A DNA stretch of 64,000 nucleotides from Flectobacillus roseus (GCF_030056665.1 NZ_JASHIG010000001.1); one strand, 5' to 3'. Counted from the first letter of the stretch, positions 6,327 through 16,075 are shown. Program-made: numbers and translations. Notes: generated by a model from the letters alone, not told the origin.

Positions 6327-8855
6327 ATGTCAGATCAAATTAGTAACATTATCCCCATCAACATTGAAGACGAAATGCGGGGAGCGTACATTGACTATTC
6401 AATGTCCGTAATTGTATCCCGTGCATTACCTGACGTCCGCGACGGCTTGAAACCAGTACACCGCCGTGTGCTATTTGGAATGGATGAGCTAGGCGTCAAT
6501 TATAATAAAGCTTATAAGAAATCAGCTCGTATTGTAGGAGAGGTGCTTGGTAAGTATCACCCACATGGTGACTCATCAGTTTATGATACCATGGTTCGTA
6601 TGGCTCAAGAGTGGTCTTTACGTTATCCATTGGTAGACGGTCAAGGTAACTTCGGTTCAATTGATGGTGACTCACCAGCTGCAATGCGTTATACTGAAGC
6701 TCGTTTAAAGCGTATCGCTGAAGAGCTATTGGGAGATATCAATAAGGAAACTGTTGATTTTCAACCAAACTTTGACGATTCACTTGAAGAGCCTACAGTT
6801 CTCCCTGCAAAAATCCCTAACCTTTTGTTGAATGGTACTTCTGGTATCGCAGTAGGTATGGCTACCAACATGGCTCCTCATAATTTGAGTGAAGTTGTGG
6901 ATGGTATCACTGCTTACATCAACAATAGAGATATCACGATTCCTGAATTGATGGAGTATATCAAGGCTCCAGATTTCCCGACTGGTGGTACTATCTATGG
7001 GGTTCAGGGTATTAAGAATGCTTTCGAAACTGGTCGTGGTCGTGTGGTGGTTCGTGGAAATGCTACCTTCGAAACTTCTAAAACTGGTAAAGAGCAAATT
7101 ATTGTTTCTGAAATTCCATACATGGTAAACAAAGCTGCCTTGATCAAACAATGCGCAGATTTGGTAAATGATAAGAGAATTGAAGGTATTTCTGAGATTC
7201 GCGATGAATCTGACCGTCAGGGGATGCGTGTGGTTTTTGATTTAAAACGTGACGCTGTTCCAAACGTTGTATTGAATAACCTGTACAAACATACTGCTCT
7301 TCAATCTTCATTCAGTGTTAATAACGTTGCCTTGGTAAAAGGTCGCCCAATGACATTGAATTTGAAAGATTTGATTCATTATTTTGTTGAGCATCGTAAT
7401 GAGGTAATCGTTCGCCGTACACAGTACGATTTGAAAGAAGCACAGAAGCGTGCACACATTTTACAAGGGTTTATTATTGCACTAGACAATCTTGATGCTG
7501 TTATCAAGTTGATTCGTGAATCTCGCGATCCAAATACAGCGCAAGCTGGATTGATGCAATCATTTAACCTCTCTGAAATTCAGGCAAAAGCAATCCTTGA
7601 GATGCGTCTCCAACGCCTTACAGGTATGGAACGCGACAAGATTATGGCTGAATACGAAGAGATTCAAAAGCAAATCAAAGACTTAGAAGATATCTTGGCT
7701 CGTCCTGAAAGACAGTTAGAAATTATCAAGATAGAATTGACAGAAATCAAAGAACGTTATGGAGATGAGCGTCGTACGCAAATCAACATGACAGACGATG
7801 AGTTCTCTGTTGAGGATATGATTGCTGATGATGAAATGTTGATTACAGTTTCGGCACAAGGCTATATCAAACGTACTCCTTTGGTTGAGTACAAAGCTCA
7901 AAGTCGTGGTGGTGTAGGTTCTCGTGCTGTAGCTACCAAAGACGATGATTACACTGAGCATTTGTTTACTGCAACTATGCACAACTGGCTTTTATTCTTT
8001 ACTGAAAAAGGTAAATGTTTCTGGTTGCGTGTATATGCAGTTCCTGAAGGTTCGAAGAATGCCAAAGGTCGTCCAGTACAAAACTTAATGAATATCGAGA
8101 GTGGAGATTCAATTCGCTCAGTTATTAATGTGAAGTCTATTACGGATGCCGATTATATCAACAACAACTTTATCGTAATGTGTACTGAGGATGGTACAAT
8201 CAAGAAGACATCCCTTGAAGCGTATTCTCGTCCTCGTCAAAACGGTATTATTGCTGTAACAATCCGTGAAGGAGATAGATTATTGGATGTAGCTTTGACA
8301 AATGGCAACAACCATATTATTATCGCTACTAACTCAGGTCGTGCAGTCCACTTTGAAGAAAACCGTGTTCGTCCGATGGGTCGTTCAGCGGCTGGTGTGA
8401 AAGGTATCTGGCTTGATGAAGAAAATCCTAGTGAAAAAGTGATTGGCATGGTTTGCGTAGAAAGTCCTGAGACTCAGCAGTTATTGGTGGTTTCAGAAAA
8501 AGGCTTTGGTAAACGCTCAGATGTTGAGGAATATCGTTTGACAAACCGTGGTGGTAAGGGTGTGAAAGCCTTGAATATCACTGACAAAACTGGAAACCTG
8601 GTAGCCATCAAGGATGTTACTGACAATGATGATTTGATGATTATCACAAAAGCTGGTATCTTGATTCGAATTGCGGTAGCAGACTTAAGAGTAATGGGCA
8701 GAAATACACAAGGTGTGAAGTTAATTCGTTTGAAAAACGAGTCTGACGAGATTTCATCTGTTACTAAAATTGTAAAAGATCCAGAGGAAATTCAAGAGAC
8801 TGATTCTGATGTAGTTATCAATGATGAATCAGACGATACTGCTTCGGCAGAGTAA
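6327..8855 (+). CDS. gyrA: DNA gyrase subunit A
   Basis: Catalytic DNA-breaking subunit of gyrase, which introduces negative supercoils into DNA together with GyrB. The 842-aa protein has the full domain order: winged-helix/breakage-reunion domain with RAMRYTE-equivalent AAMRYTE (Arg121, active-site Tyr122), tower and coiled coil (about 350-500), and a six-blade C-terminal DNA-wrapping domain carrying a GyrA-box-like NRGGKGV, which favours gyrase over topoisomerase IV. Residues numbered as in E. coli fall at identical positions: Ser83 and Asp87 in HPHGDSSVYD are the quinolone-sensitive type. The acidic tail (ESDDTASAE) is typical. Transcribed alone, with a terminator just after it; gyrB is not in the window. 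Confidence 0.97.
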   Translation: MSDQISNIIPINIEDEMRGAYIDYSMSVIVSRALPDVRDGLKPVHRRVLFGMDELGVNYNKAYKKSARIVGEVLGKYHPHGDSSVYDTMVRMAQEWSLRYPLVDGQGNFGSIDGDSPAAMRYTEARLKRIAEELLGDINKETVDFQPNFDDSLEEPTVLPAKIPNLLLNGTSGIAVGMATNMAPHNLSEVVDGITAYINNRDITIPELMEYIKAPDFPTGGTIYGVQGIKNAFETGRGRVVVRGNATFETSKTGKEQIIVSEIPYMVNKAALIKQCADLVNDKRIEGISEIRDESDRQGMRVVFDLKRDAVPNVVLNNLYKHTALQSSFSVNNVALVKGRPMTLNLKDLIHYFVEHRNEVIVRRTQYDLKEAQKRAHILQGFIIALDNLDAVIKLIRESRDPNTAQAGLMQSFNLSEIQAKAILEMRLQRLTGMERDKIMAEYEEIQKQIKDLEDILARPERQLEIIKIELTEIKERYGDERRTQINMTDDEFSVEDMIADDEMLITVSAQGYIKRTPLVEYKAQSRGGVGSRAVATKDDDYTEHLFTATMHNWLLFFTEKGKCFWLRVYAVPEGSKNAKGRPVQNLMNIESGDSIRSVINVKSITDADYINNNFIVMCTEDGTIKKTSLEAYSRPRQNGIIAVTIREGDRLLDVALTNGNNHIIIATNSGRAVHFEENRVRPMGRSAAGVKGIWLDEENPSEKVIGMVCVESPETQQLLVVSEKGFGKRSDVEEYRLTNRGGKGVKALNITDKTGNLVAIKDVTDNDDLMIITKAGILIRIAVADLRVMGRNTQGVKLIRLKNESDEISSVTKIVKDPEEIQETDSDVVINDESDDTASAE

Positions 8856-8864
8856 TAAATTTAG

Positions 8865-8915
8865 ATAGCTAGGGTAGGATAGAAGCAATTCAAAATCCCC
8901 CTAGCTATTTATTTT
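8865..8915 (+). terminator. gyrA terminator
   Basis: ATAGCTAGGG (8865-8874) pairs with CCCTAGCTAT (8899-8908) over a partly paired loop, followed by TTATTTTC. Confidence 0.7.
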
Positions 8916-8998
8916 CTTAGTACAACTTTGGCTTTTTGCCAAAATAGCATTACTATTAACTGCTATTTCATTTTTTTAATCAAACCATTTACCAAACA

Positions 8999-10483
8999 AT
9001 GAGAAAACTCACATTTGCTCTTTTCGCTGTTGCTGCAACTGGAGGAGCATCGTATGCCCAAACAGACAAATTGCTTCTGGAGGCAAACCGCAAAACAATC
9101 TTAGATGCAAAAAAGAAAGTAGACGAAGCGATTACTAAAAAAGATTCATTAAAAGCAAAGACTTGGTTGACAAGAGCAGAAGCTTATCTTGACTTGGCAA
9201 ACTCACAAGATGCAGAATTAACGAATCAAGTTCCTAATGCTGGATTTATTGCTGTAGAATCTTTAAAGAAAGCAATTTCATTGGATGTTGTAAACGGTAA
9301 AGAGGGATCAACTGCTGCTGCTGCAAAGAAATACTTATCAGTTGCTTATAATAAAGAAGGTAAAGCAGAGGGTGAAGGTATGAAATTGTACGGTGCGTTT
9401 ATGAACGCAGGTATTGCTAAATACCAGTCTAAAGATTACTCAGGTGCGTTGAAAGATCTTCAAATGGCATCAGAAATTGGCTCAAAAGATACTACTGCGG
9501 CAATGTATACAGGTATCATTGGTCAAATGGCAAAAGAAAATGACGCTGCAAAAGTTGGTTTCGAGAAATTTATTTCATTAGGAGGTAAAGATCCAGGTAT
9601 TTACTACAGCTTGGCTCAAATCTACAAAGATGAGAAAAACGAAGATAAAGCATTAGCTACTTTGGAAAAGGGTATTTCAATTAACCCAGCTAACAAAGAT
9701 TTGAAGAACGAGAAAATCAATATGTATTTGGCGTTCAAGAAAATTGATTCTGCGATTTCTGAATTATCTGCTGTAGTTGAAAAAGATCCAAGTAATGTTC
9801 AAACGGTATTAAACTTGGCCATTTTATTCGATAACAAAGCAGAACAGTACAATGCTGAGATTCGCGAAGTTAAAGAGAAATTAGCTGAATTTGACGTAGA
9901 AGGAGTGAAGAAGAAAGTTGCTGCTCAAAAAGATAAAGTAGATGCTTTTGAATCTGAAATCAAACGTTTGACAGATAAAATCAAGAAAGATCCTAAATCA
10001 GCAGTAAATACTAAGAAACAAATTGCTGAAATCACAAAGCAGAGAGATGCCGAGAAAGTAGAGCTTGACAATTTGAACGCTGAACTAGCTAAAAAATCTG
10101 CTAATGCAGGTAATGCAGCTGAGTTGACTGCAAAAATGACAGATCTTCAGGAAAAACAAAAAGCTGCAAAAGCTAGTGCCTTGGCTAATTATGACAAAGC
10201 TCTAAAAGTAGATCCAAATAACTACGATGTTAACTATAACTTAGGTGTAATTGCTTTCAATGAGGCAGTTATCTTAAACAAGAAAGTAGGTGACATGGGT
10301 ATGGACGAGTACAAGAAAGATGGAAAAGCTGCTGAAGCTACTAGAGATGACAAATTCAAAGAAGCATTGAAGTACTTCGAAAAAGCATATTCTTTGAAGA
10401 AAGAGGAAGATGTGAAAGAAAACCTTAAGCAATTGTACCGTGTATTGAAAATGGAAGATAAATTGAAAGAATTAGGTGAGTAA
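8999..10483 (+). CDS. Exported TPR protein with central coiled coil
   Basis: A 494-aa protein of unknown role. It begins with a signal peptide (MRKLTFALFAVAATGGASYAQ), so it should be periplasmic or exposed. Tetratricopeptide repeats occupy about residues 130-270 (IYYSLAQIYKDEKNEDKALATLEKGI and similar) and return at the C-terminus (ALANYDKALKVDPNNYDVNYNLG, then KEALKYFEKAYSLKK). Between them, about 280-390, lies a Lys/Glu-rich coiled coil. TPR domains bind proteins; no enzyme motif is seen. The gene follows gyrA but is separated by a terminator, and it has its own strong terminator. Confidence 0.85.
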   Translation: MRKLTFALFAVAATGGASYAQTDKLLLEANRKTILDAKKKVDEAITKKDSLKAKTWLTRAEAYLDLANSQDAELTNQVPNAGFIAVESLKKAISLDVVNGKEGSTAAAAKKYLSVAYNKEGKAEGEGMKLYGAFMNAGIAKYQSKDYSGALKDLQMASEIGSKDTTAAMYTGIIGQMAKENDAAKVGFEKFISLGGKDPGIYYSLAQIYKDEKNEDKALATLEKGISINPANKDLKNEKINMYLAFKKIDSAISELSAVVEKDPSNVQTVLNLAILFDNKAEQYNAEIREVKEKLAEFDVEGVKKKVAAQKDKVDAFESEIKRLTDKIKKDPKSAVNTKKQIAEITKQRDAEKVELDNLNAELAKKSANAGNAAELTAKMTDLQEKQKAAKASALANYDKALKVDPNNYDVNYNLGVIAFNEAVILNKKVGDMGMDEYKKDGKAAEATRDDKFKEALKYFEKAYSLKKEEDVKENLKQLYRVLKMEDKLKELGE

Positions 10484-10505
10484 TTCAATCATTTATAAGA
10501 GTATC

Positions 10506-10539
10506 AAAAAAGCCTGACGAAAAATCGTCGGGCTTTTTT
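10506..10539 (+). terminator. Terminator of the TPR gene
   Basis: AAAAAAGCCTGACGA and TCGTCGGGCTTTTTT pair around a short AAAA loop (10506-10539), with a T run on the plus strand. Confidence 0.9.
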
Positions 10540-10855
10540 GATGTCTAGTAATATAGCTAAATAGGTAGGTTTTATTATAGACTGTAAATTTCCTAAAGTT
10601 CTATTTAACATAATATAAATTATGAAACATTTGTTTTTATGTCTAAATCTATCAATTTCAGCACTTTATCGGGGTACAGGCTGTTTTACTATATTGGTCA
10701 TATGATGGTCTCAATTCTCTTAAGCCCTCTCAATATAACACCAGCAAATTTTTATTTTATGAGTTAAAAAGCACCTTTTAACGATAATTTGAATGCGTTT
10801 AGGTTTAAATAAAAATGCGGTATTCGAAACCATCTGAAGACCACTCTCAAATAAA

Positions 10856-10875
10856 CGATTCTCAGGGGCTTCAAA
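10856..10875. repeat. CTGAGAATCG-family repeat
   Basis: CGATTCTCAGGGGCTTCAAA is the reverse complement of the 4772-4792 copy with one difference. The rest of the 10.54-10.90 kb gap shows no gene or clear structure. Confidence 0.5.
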
Positions 10876-10903
10876 TATCGCATATATTTGGCTTCTGTGC
10901 GAT

Positions 10904-11374
10904 TTATTTACTCAGAATGGCCTCCAAGTTGGCTGGAGAATAATTGATTGATTTAAGAATCTTATTGTCTGATTTTCTGTAAACCAAAAATTGTTCACCG
11001 TCTGGTTCGATAAATGCTTCTGTACCATCTTTTTCAAAATAGAATTTTACAGTAGCTTCAGCTTCCTGAATTGTCTGACATGCCTTACTCATATTTGAGC
11101 GCTGTACTTCGTTGAACAATTCAACAAATTTATTTCCAAGTCCAAATTCAAGAACGGCACCCGACAATACATATTGAATATCACATAGCGCATCAGCGAT
11201 TTCTACAATATCATTATTTCTGATACCATCTTCTAATTCCTTCAACTCTTCAGCTATCAAACTTACACGTAGCTTACTTCTATCTTCAGATGGTACTTGT
11301 GGCGTATCCAGAATCGGCGCTTTGAAAGTTTTATGAAATGCAGCAACCTGGTTCAACGAATCTAACTTTTCCAT
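10904..11374 (-). CDS. MazG-like nucleoside triphosphate pyrophosphohydrolase family protein
   Basis: A 156-aa protein of the all-alpha NTP pyrophosphohydrolase superfamily (MazG/HisE-like), enzymes that hydrolyse nucleoside triphosphates to monophosphate and pyrophosphate. The metal-binding pattern is visible: LIAEELKELEDGI (about residues 40-52, the E-E-x-x-E helix) and VEIADALCDIQYVLSGA (about 61-77, the E-x-x-D helix). The N-terminal VAAFHKTFKAPILDTPQVP is typical of the Bacteroidota members. A beta-rich C-terminal segment (about 105-150) follows. The substrate is not predictable; housecleaning of altered nucleotides is common in this family. It is isolated, with gene-free DNA on both sides. 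Confidence 0.82.
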   Translation of the reverse strand: MEKLDSLNQVAAFHKTFKAPILDTPQVPSEDRSKLRVSLIAEELKELEDGIRNNDIVEIADALCDIQYVLSGAVLEFGLGNKFVELFNEVQRSNMSKACQTIQEAEATVKFYFEKDGTEAFIEPDGEQFLVYRKSDNKILKSINYSPANLEAILSK

Positions 11375-13298
11375 TTATACTTATCGTTTTTAATTATATG
11401 GCTTCCCTCATGGGTCTTTAATACGATGCAATTTAAGCAATCATTACCAAAAGTCCTTCATTATTCTATTTCTTCATAATATTATATATACTTAGCCATA
11501 AATAAATCCTTTATTTGATTTGATATGTCTGCAATTCTACGTAAAAACTAAATATTCCTCTTTTGTTGTAACAATTTGTATGTCAGTCACTTATATATCC
11601 ACGTGGAACATTTTCTGAATATTAATAGGTTTCACGGAATAATACTAAATTATATCGTGAGAATCGAAGGTAAGCTATTGACGTGTTTATCAATTAATTG
11701 TTGATGTAGGATAGGAAAGGACGTAAATTGAAGGGGATAGTTTATTCAACTGAGAGTAGGAATGAGTGCAGAACAGAGGTAGAGATAAGTAAAGTTGATT
11801 GATGGAGAGAAGAAAACATCGAGTCGAGTCGGAGCGAAAAAATTAACCCCTTCCCTCCTATATTTAATTAAAAATAAAAGAAATTACTCCTACTCTTTCT
11901 GAAATTTTGAATTTAAGCCCATATTTTTATCTCTCAATGCTAGCATTGAATATCCAAAAAACGCCTCCCCTATCGCCTAAAAAACGTGTATAGTGCCCTA
12001 TTTTGGGTGATTTGTAACTACAAAAACGAGTTAGCTCTTATTTTTAAACCTATTTCGATTATTTATTCATGGAATAGGATCGGATTCAAACGAGAGAGAT
12101 TCCCCGGGAAGATGCTTAAGCATTGAGATAAGTAGAGAAATTAAAATCTGTTTAGATAGTTGCATCATCTACCGAGTTGCTGTATTTAGAGGGTGATATA
12201 ATTTGGGAATATATCCTATTATCACTTAAAAGTATGTGGATTAGTGCGAACGCTGAAAGTAAAAAGCAACTAATTGCTAGGTACTATTGTATGAGCTACA
12301 CAGCATCATGTAAAATCTTTATCAGGATATCTAATTCTGAGGAATTCAAACATTAGCTAAACACAGTGTTGAGAAAATGACTATTATAGGTTAGTAAAGG
12401 CATAAACCTTGGGTTAGGATGCTTATAAATAAGATAAAGTAATGTAGAAGGAATAGCAATTTTGCACCGATTTTGTAAGAAATCATATGATCATATCCAT
12501 TTCATAGGAATAAGTCAGAGTCTTTATTTGGAATGTTTCGCAAAATAAAGACCTTAAAATATGGATTTCGGAACTGACTTTTACTAAAAAACAAACTATG
12601 ATTTCTTAATTTTTCTTGAAAGGAAGACTAGTCTTTTACTTCGTATAAATAGATAGAATAGACCTATTTTTAATGAATTCCGGGCCAAATATGCTTGGAA
12701 TTTATCTAAATTTCTAGGCTATAATCGATATATTTTGGCCCATATTTGTGCAATTAGGCTTAAAATTCTCTCCTCATTTCGTCAAAATCGTAGGCTATTT
12801 TTTGCATACAAAGTAGGTAACTACGACCTAATTTAAAGTAGGATAATAATACATTTCTGTAAATGCATTTAACCATTTGGGAGCCAGTTTACATGAAAAA
12901 CAGATAGAACTAACTTTATATTTAGATGTTTTATCTCCTTATTTTATAGAAGGTATGAGTCTTGGTAAGGAAGATATTTTTAAGGTAATGTAGGTAAGAA
13001 AGTTTAAAAGCATACTCAAAGTGAATAAATATTCATCATTAAGTGTGCTTAAGTATAAGTACTATTTCTCTTAATTCTTGCTAAAATTGCCTCTCAATAC
13101 CTCTAAAATATTCAGAAATAAAGATCAGATTTCAGGCTCCGAAATTGTATTATTTAGAGGGGATTCAAAGTAGAGAAGTCATTTACAACAAATGATATAT
13201 TATAAGTAATTAGAGAAAGTATCTTAGGTTCAAACTACAACTACGGCTGTATACTTCACTTGTAAAAGTACAAAAAAAGAGACGGGATAAACCCGTCT
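11375..13298. other. 1.9-kb gene-free region
   Basis: No frame longer than about 60 codons and no recognisable protein fragment, tRNA or array. Seen in it: a GTGAGAATCG core at 11658-11667 (one base off the CTGAGAATCG repeat), a 10-bp palindrome TCCACGTGGA at 11598-11607, and an 8-bp inverted repeat GGGCCAAA (12682-12689) / TTTGGCCC (12734-12741). An unrecognised small RNA or the decayed remains of a gene cannot be ruled out. Confidence 0.5.
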
Positions 13299-13784
13299 CT
13301 ACATTGGCTTGCTTTCCATAAATGTTCCGTCTGTATAGAAAATAACAATACGTTCAATTTTCTTTCCTGTGGGTTCTGGAGCCACCGAAATTGGTGGAGT
13401 AACAGGATTAGATGGCACTTCTGGGCGTTCGACCTTACGTCTGAGATTTTGTTGTATAATCCTATCCTCAGGCACCATAAATTTATTCGATTCTCGTGCG
13501 TTAGAGTTCTCTCTCAATTGAGGCGTAACTTGCTGAAATACAGGAGATTGTTGGCTATTTATGGCCTGGTTATCATAGGGCGTTTCTGTGTCAAAAAGTA
13601 GCCAATCTCGATTAATATCAGGAAAAACCCTTAAAATCTTCTGAATAATGTCTAAACTGGGCTTATTTCTACCCGAAAGGATATGAGAAATGCTACTTCT
13701 TTGGACTCCGATAGCGTCTGCAAAGAAACTTGGAGACATTCCTTTATCTACTATTATTTGCTCTATTTTTTTATTTAAATCCAT
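13299..13784 (-). CDS. XRE-family helix-turn-helix regulator
   Basis: A 161-aa DNA-binding protein. The N-terminal Cro/CI-type helix-turn-helix is clear (KKIEQIIVDKGMSPSFFADAI then VQRSSISHILSGRNKPSLD, residues about 4-50). The rest (about 70-161) is Pro/Gln-rich, probably disordered, ending in a short conserved-looking tail (KKIERIVIFYTDGTFMESKPM). Proteins of this layout are common in Bacteroidota; their targets are mostly unknown. The start at 13784 is preferred to one six codons upstream because the HTH begins there. Five TGTAAAT half-sites lie between 13793 and 13876, overlapping the likely promoter, suggesting it represses its own gene. Confidence 0.82.
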   Translation of the reverse strand: MDLNKKIEQIIVDKGMSPSFFADAIGVQRSSISHILSGRNKPSLDIIQKILRVFPDINRDWLLFDTETPYDNQAINSQQSPVFQQVTPQLRENSNARESNKFMVPEDRIIQQNLRRKVERPEVPSNPVTPPISVAPEPTGKKIERIVIFYTDGTFMESKPM

Positions 13785-13792
13785 ATTACTAG

Positions 13793-13876
13793 TGTAAATC
13801 ATTTGCTGTTTTATGTAAATTTACATTTTTGCTTACAAATATAAATAGACTAATTTGATTTACAAATGTATTTACA
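13793..13876. promoter_or_regulatory. Candidate operator: five TGTAAAT half-sites
   Basis: TGTAAAT or its complement ATTTACA at 13793, 13814, 13819, 13858 and 13870. The second and third form a perfect 14-bp palindrome, ATGTAAATTTACAT (13813-13826). They sit directly upstream of the XRE regulator and just behind the CvfB-like gene, so autoregulation is the simplest reading; it is inferred, not shown. Confidence 0.5.
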
Positions 13877-13887
13877 ATATTAAATAG

Positions 13888-14733
13888 TTACAAAAGTAAA
13901 ATACCTTCATTGTGGAATTGAATCTTCCCTTCTTTCAATAAACCGCCTACAGCTTTCTTAAAATCCTTCTTTGACATTTGTAAACTAGCGTAAATTACCT
14001 CTGGCGCTGTTTTATCATTCAATTCTAAGTATTTGTCGTTCTCAGAAAGAGCATTTAATAATGTAATTTTACATTCTTCAATTCTGTCAAATCCGATAAT
14101 TTCCAATGTTAAATCGATTTTGCCATCCTCTCTTACCTTTTTGATGTATGCACTTTGTAAACTACCCATGTTTACATTTTTAAATAATTCATTTTTGTAA
14201 AGTACCCCTTGACAATTGTTTTCAATCAAACATTTAATACCTAAGTCGGTGTATTCGTAAGGAAGAATTGAAACCTTCTGGCCTTCTGTAAACGAGATTT
14301 TTTCGTTTGGCAGGAAGCGATCAATCTTTGCTGAAGCCACAATCCGCTCCGTTTGAGTATCTATATATATGTAGACCAAATATTTTCTTCCTACGGCCAT
14401 CTTATGAGATTGTTCGCCAAAAGGGACTAATAGATCTTTGACCAAACCCCAGTCTAGAAATACACCTAATTGATTAACATCTTTTACGGTCAAATAGGCA
14501 AATTCACCCACTTGTGCAAATGGTTTCATGGTAGTAGCAATAAGCCTATCCTCAGAATCTCTGTAGAGAAACACATCTATGAAATCTCCTATTTTTGTAC
14601 CCTCAGGAATATAAGAACGAGGGATTAGAATTTCCTCATCACCACCGTCCAAGTACATACCAAATTCTAGCTCCTTGATCACCTCTAGATTATTGTATTT
14701 TCCTAAGGCAATTTCTACTCTCTGTTTTTCCAT
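13888..14733 (-). CDS. CvfB-like S1-domain RNA-binding protein
   Basis: A 281-aa protein resembling CvfB/YitL, cytoplasmic RNA-binding proteins with tandem S1 domains and a C-terminal winged helix, linked in Staphylococcus to virulence gene expression. Visible: an S1-like first domain (EFGMYLDGGDEEILIPRSYIP, about residues 24-44), a second (YLTVKDVNQLGVFLDWGLVKDLLVPFGEQ, about 80-110), a third starting about 150, and a C-terminal domain (APEVIYASLQMSKKDFKKAVG then GGLLKEGKIQFHNEGILLL). Length matches the family. The XRE regulator gene lies 103 bp downstream on the same strand. A twin palindromic operator lies 120-165 bp upstream. Confidence 0.85.
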   Translation of the reverse strand: MEKQRVEIALGKYNNLEVIKELEFGMYLDGGDEEILIPRSYIPEGTKIGDFIDVFLYRDSEDRLIATTMKPFAQVGEFAYLTVKDVNQLGVFLDWGLVKDLLVPFGEQSHKMAVGRKYLVYIYIDTQTERIVASAKIDRFLPNEKISFTEGQKVSILPYEYTDLGIKCLIENNCQGVLYKNELFKNVNMGSLQSAYIKKVREDGKIDLTLEIIGFDRIEECKITLLNALSENDKYLELNDKTAPEVIYASLQMSKKDFKKAVGGLLKEGKIQFHNEGILLL

Positions 14734-15093
14734 TTTAAAAATTGATTTGTTGAATTCATTTCTATTTACAAAAATGCAATTTCTCTGTTAGAATCCCTAA
14801 TGATGGAATAAATTACGCACTCTCCTAACCTATTCTTTCTCAATATTTTATCTTGTATATACAAGATTGTTTTGTGTTTTTTATTCGTGTATATACAAGT
14901 TGTATTTTGTTGATTTTCAGATAATTAAGAAAACTGTCTTGAAATGAGCTTGTGTATAAGTAATTCTTCTGTAAATTCCAGTCACAATACTTTTAGGTAA
15001 TCAAGTAGACAAGAACAATTATTCAGTTGCTCTTGCTCCTACTTCGAGACTTTACAAACAAACTAATTACAATTACTCAGACTGATATTAAAT
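14734..15093. other. Divergent intergenic region, 360 bp
   Basis: Separates the divergent CvfB-like and 3-hydroxyacyl-CoA dehydrogenase genes. The only striking content is the pair of TATATAC palindromes at 14852-14899, listed separately. Confidence 0.5.
14852..14899. promoter_or_regulatory. Twin palindromic operator (GTATATAC type)
   Basis: CTTGTATATACAAG at 14852-14865 is a perfect 14-bp palindrome. A second copy with one change, CGTGTATATACAAG, is at 14886-14899, start to start 34 bp. The centre fits GTnTAnAC, the consensus for HutC-subfamily GntR repressors. No GntR gene is in the window, so the regulator would be elsewhere. Confidence 0.6.
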
Positions 15094-15981
15094 ATGAAAA
15101 ACATTGCTGTAATAGGTGCTGGAACAATGGGAAATGGAATAGCACATTCTTTTGCTCAAAATGGTTTTAAAGTAGCTCTTGTGGATACAAACGAAGAGGT
15201 TTTAGGAAATGCTCTGAAGATTATTCAACAAAACCTTGAGAGACAAGTCAAAAAAGGCCTAATAACTCCCGAAATTCAATCGAAAACTATCTTATTGATT
15301 GAATCCTTTACTTCTATTGAGAAAGCCGTTCAGAAGGCAGATTTAGTGGTAGAAGCAGTCTCTGAAGCCCCTACTCTGAAGAAATCTACATTTCAGGAAT
15401 TAGATAAACAATGCCCTGAAGCCTGTATACTCGCCACAAATACCTCTTCTATCTCTATAACACAGATAGCATCTTATACCCAACGCCCGGATAAGGTTAT
15501 AGGAATGCATTTTATGAATCCAGTACCTGTCATGAAACTAGTTGAAATCATTAAGGGCTATTCGACAAGCGAAGAAACATATCAAGCAGTACATGCATAT
15601 ACAAAAGCTTTGGATAAGATACCTGTGGTTGTTAATGATTACCCAGGGTTTATCGCAAACAGAATTTTGATGCCAATGATTAATGAGGCGATTATAAGTT
15701 TATTTGAAGGAGTGGCAGGTGTGGCTGAAATAGATGCTATCATGAAGCTTGGAATGGCGCATCCGATGGGACCTTTGCAACTAGCTGATTTTATAGGTCT
15801 GGACACTTGCCTTTCGATTTTGAAAGTATTGTATGATGGATTTAAGAATCCGAAATACGCTCCTTGTCCCCTATTGGTGAATATGGTGCAAGCTGGAAAA
15901 CTAGGAGTAAAAAGTGGAGAAGGCTTTTATTCGTACGCTAAAGGCTCAAAAGAAGCCGAAGTGTCACAACGCTTCAGGTAG
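15094..15981 (+). CDS. 3-hydroxyacyl-CoA dehydrogenase (3-hydroxybutyryl-CoA type)
   Basis: NAD(P)-dependent oxidation of 3-hydroxybutyryl-CoA (or a similar short-chain or phenylacetate-pathway hydroxyacyl-CoA) to the 3-keto form. The 295-aa single-function enzyme has the Rossmann motif GAGTMG (residues 8-13), the ATNTSSISITQIA segment, the active-site GMHFMNPVPVMKLVEI (His near residue 138 in HFMNP), and the C-terminal helical dimerisation domain (DYPGFIANRILMPMINEAI, MGPLQLADFIGLD). Length matches Hbd/PaaH rather than fused FadB. No other beta-oxidation or phenylacetate genes are adjacent. The twin GTATATAC operator 195-240 bp upstream could control it. Confidence 0.92.
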   Translation: MKNIAVIGAGTMGNGIAHSFAQNGFKVALVDTNEEVLGNALKIIQQNLERQVKKGLITPEIQSKTILLIESFTSIEKAVQKADLVVEAVSEAPTLKKSTFQELDKQCPEACILATNTSSISITQIASYTQRPDKVIGMHFMNPVPVMKLVEIIKGYSTSEETYQAVHAYTKALDKIPVVVNDYPGFIANRILMPMINEAIISLFEGVAGVAEIDAIMKLGMAHPMGPLQLADFIGLDTCLSILKVLYDGFKNPKYAPCPLLVNMVQAGKLGVKSGEGFYSYAKGSKEAEVSQRFR

Positions 15982-16018
15982 CTATTAATAAGGCTTTACA
16001 TCTCATAAAAAGGTATAA

Positions 16019-16052
16019 AAAAAGGGCTTGCTATCACTAGCGAGCCCTTTCA
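16019..16052. terminator. Bidirectional terminator between hydroxyacyl-CoA dehydrogenase and dapD
   Basis: AAAGGGCTTGCTA (16021-16033) pairs with TAGCGAGCCCTTT (16038-16050), one wobble, TCAC loop, with A run on the left and T on the right, serving two convergent genes. Confidence 0.85.
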
Positions 16053-16075
16053 ATTTATATACTTCTCTCCTATTG

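Noticed and set aside
6570..6590. Quinolone-resistance substitution in gyrA
   Set aside because: The equivalents of Ser83 and Asp87 are both the sensitive-type residues.
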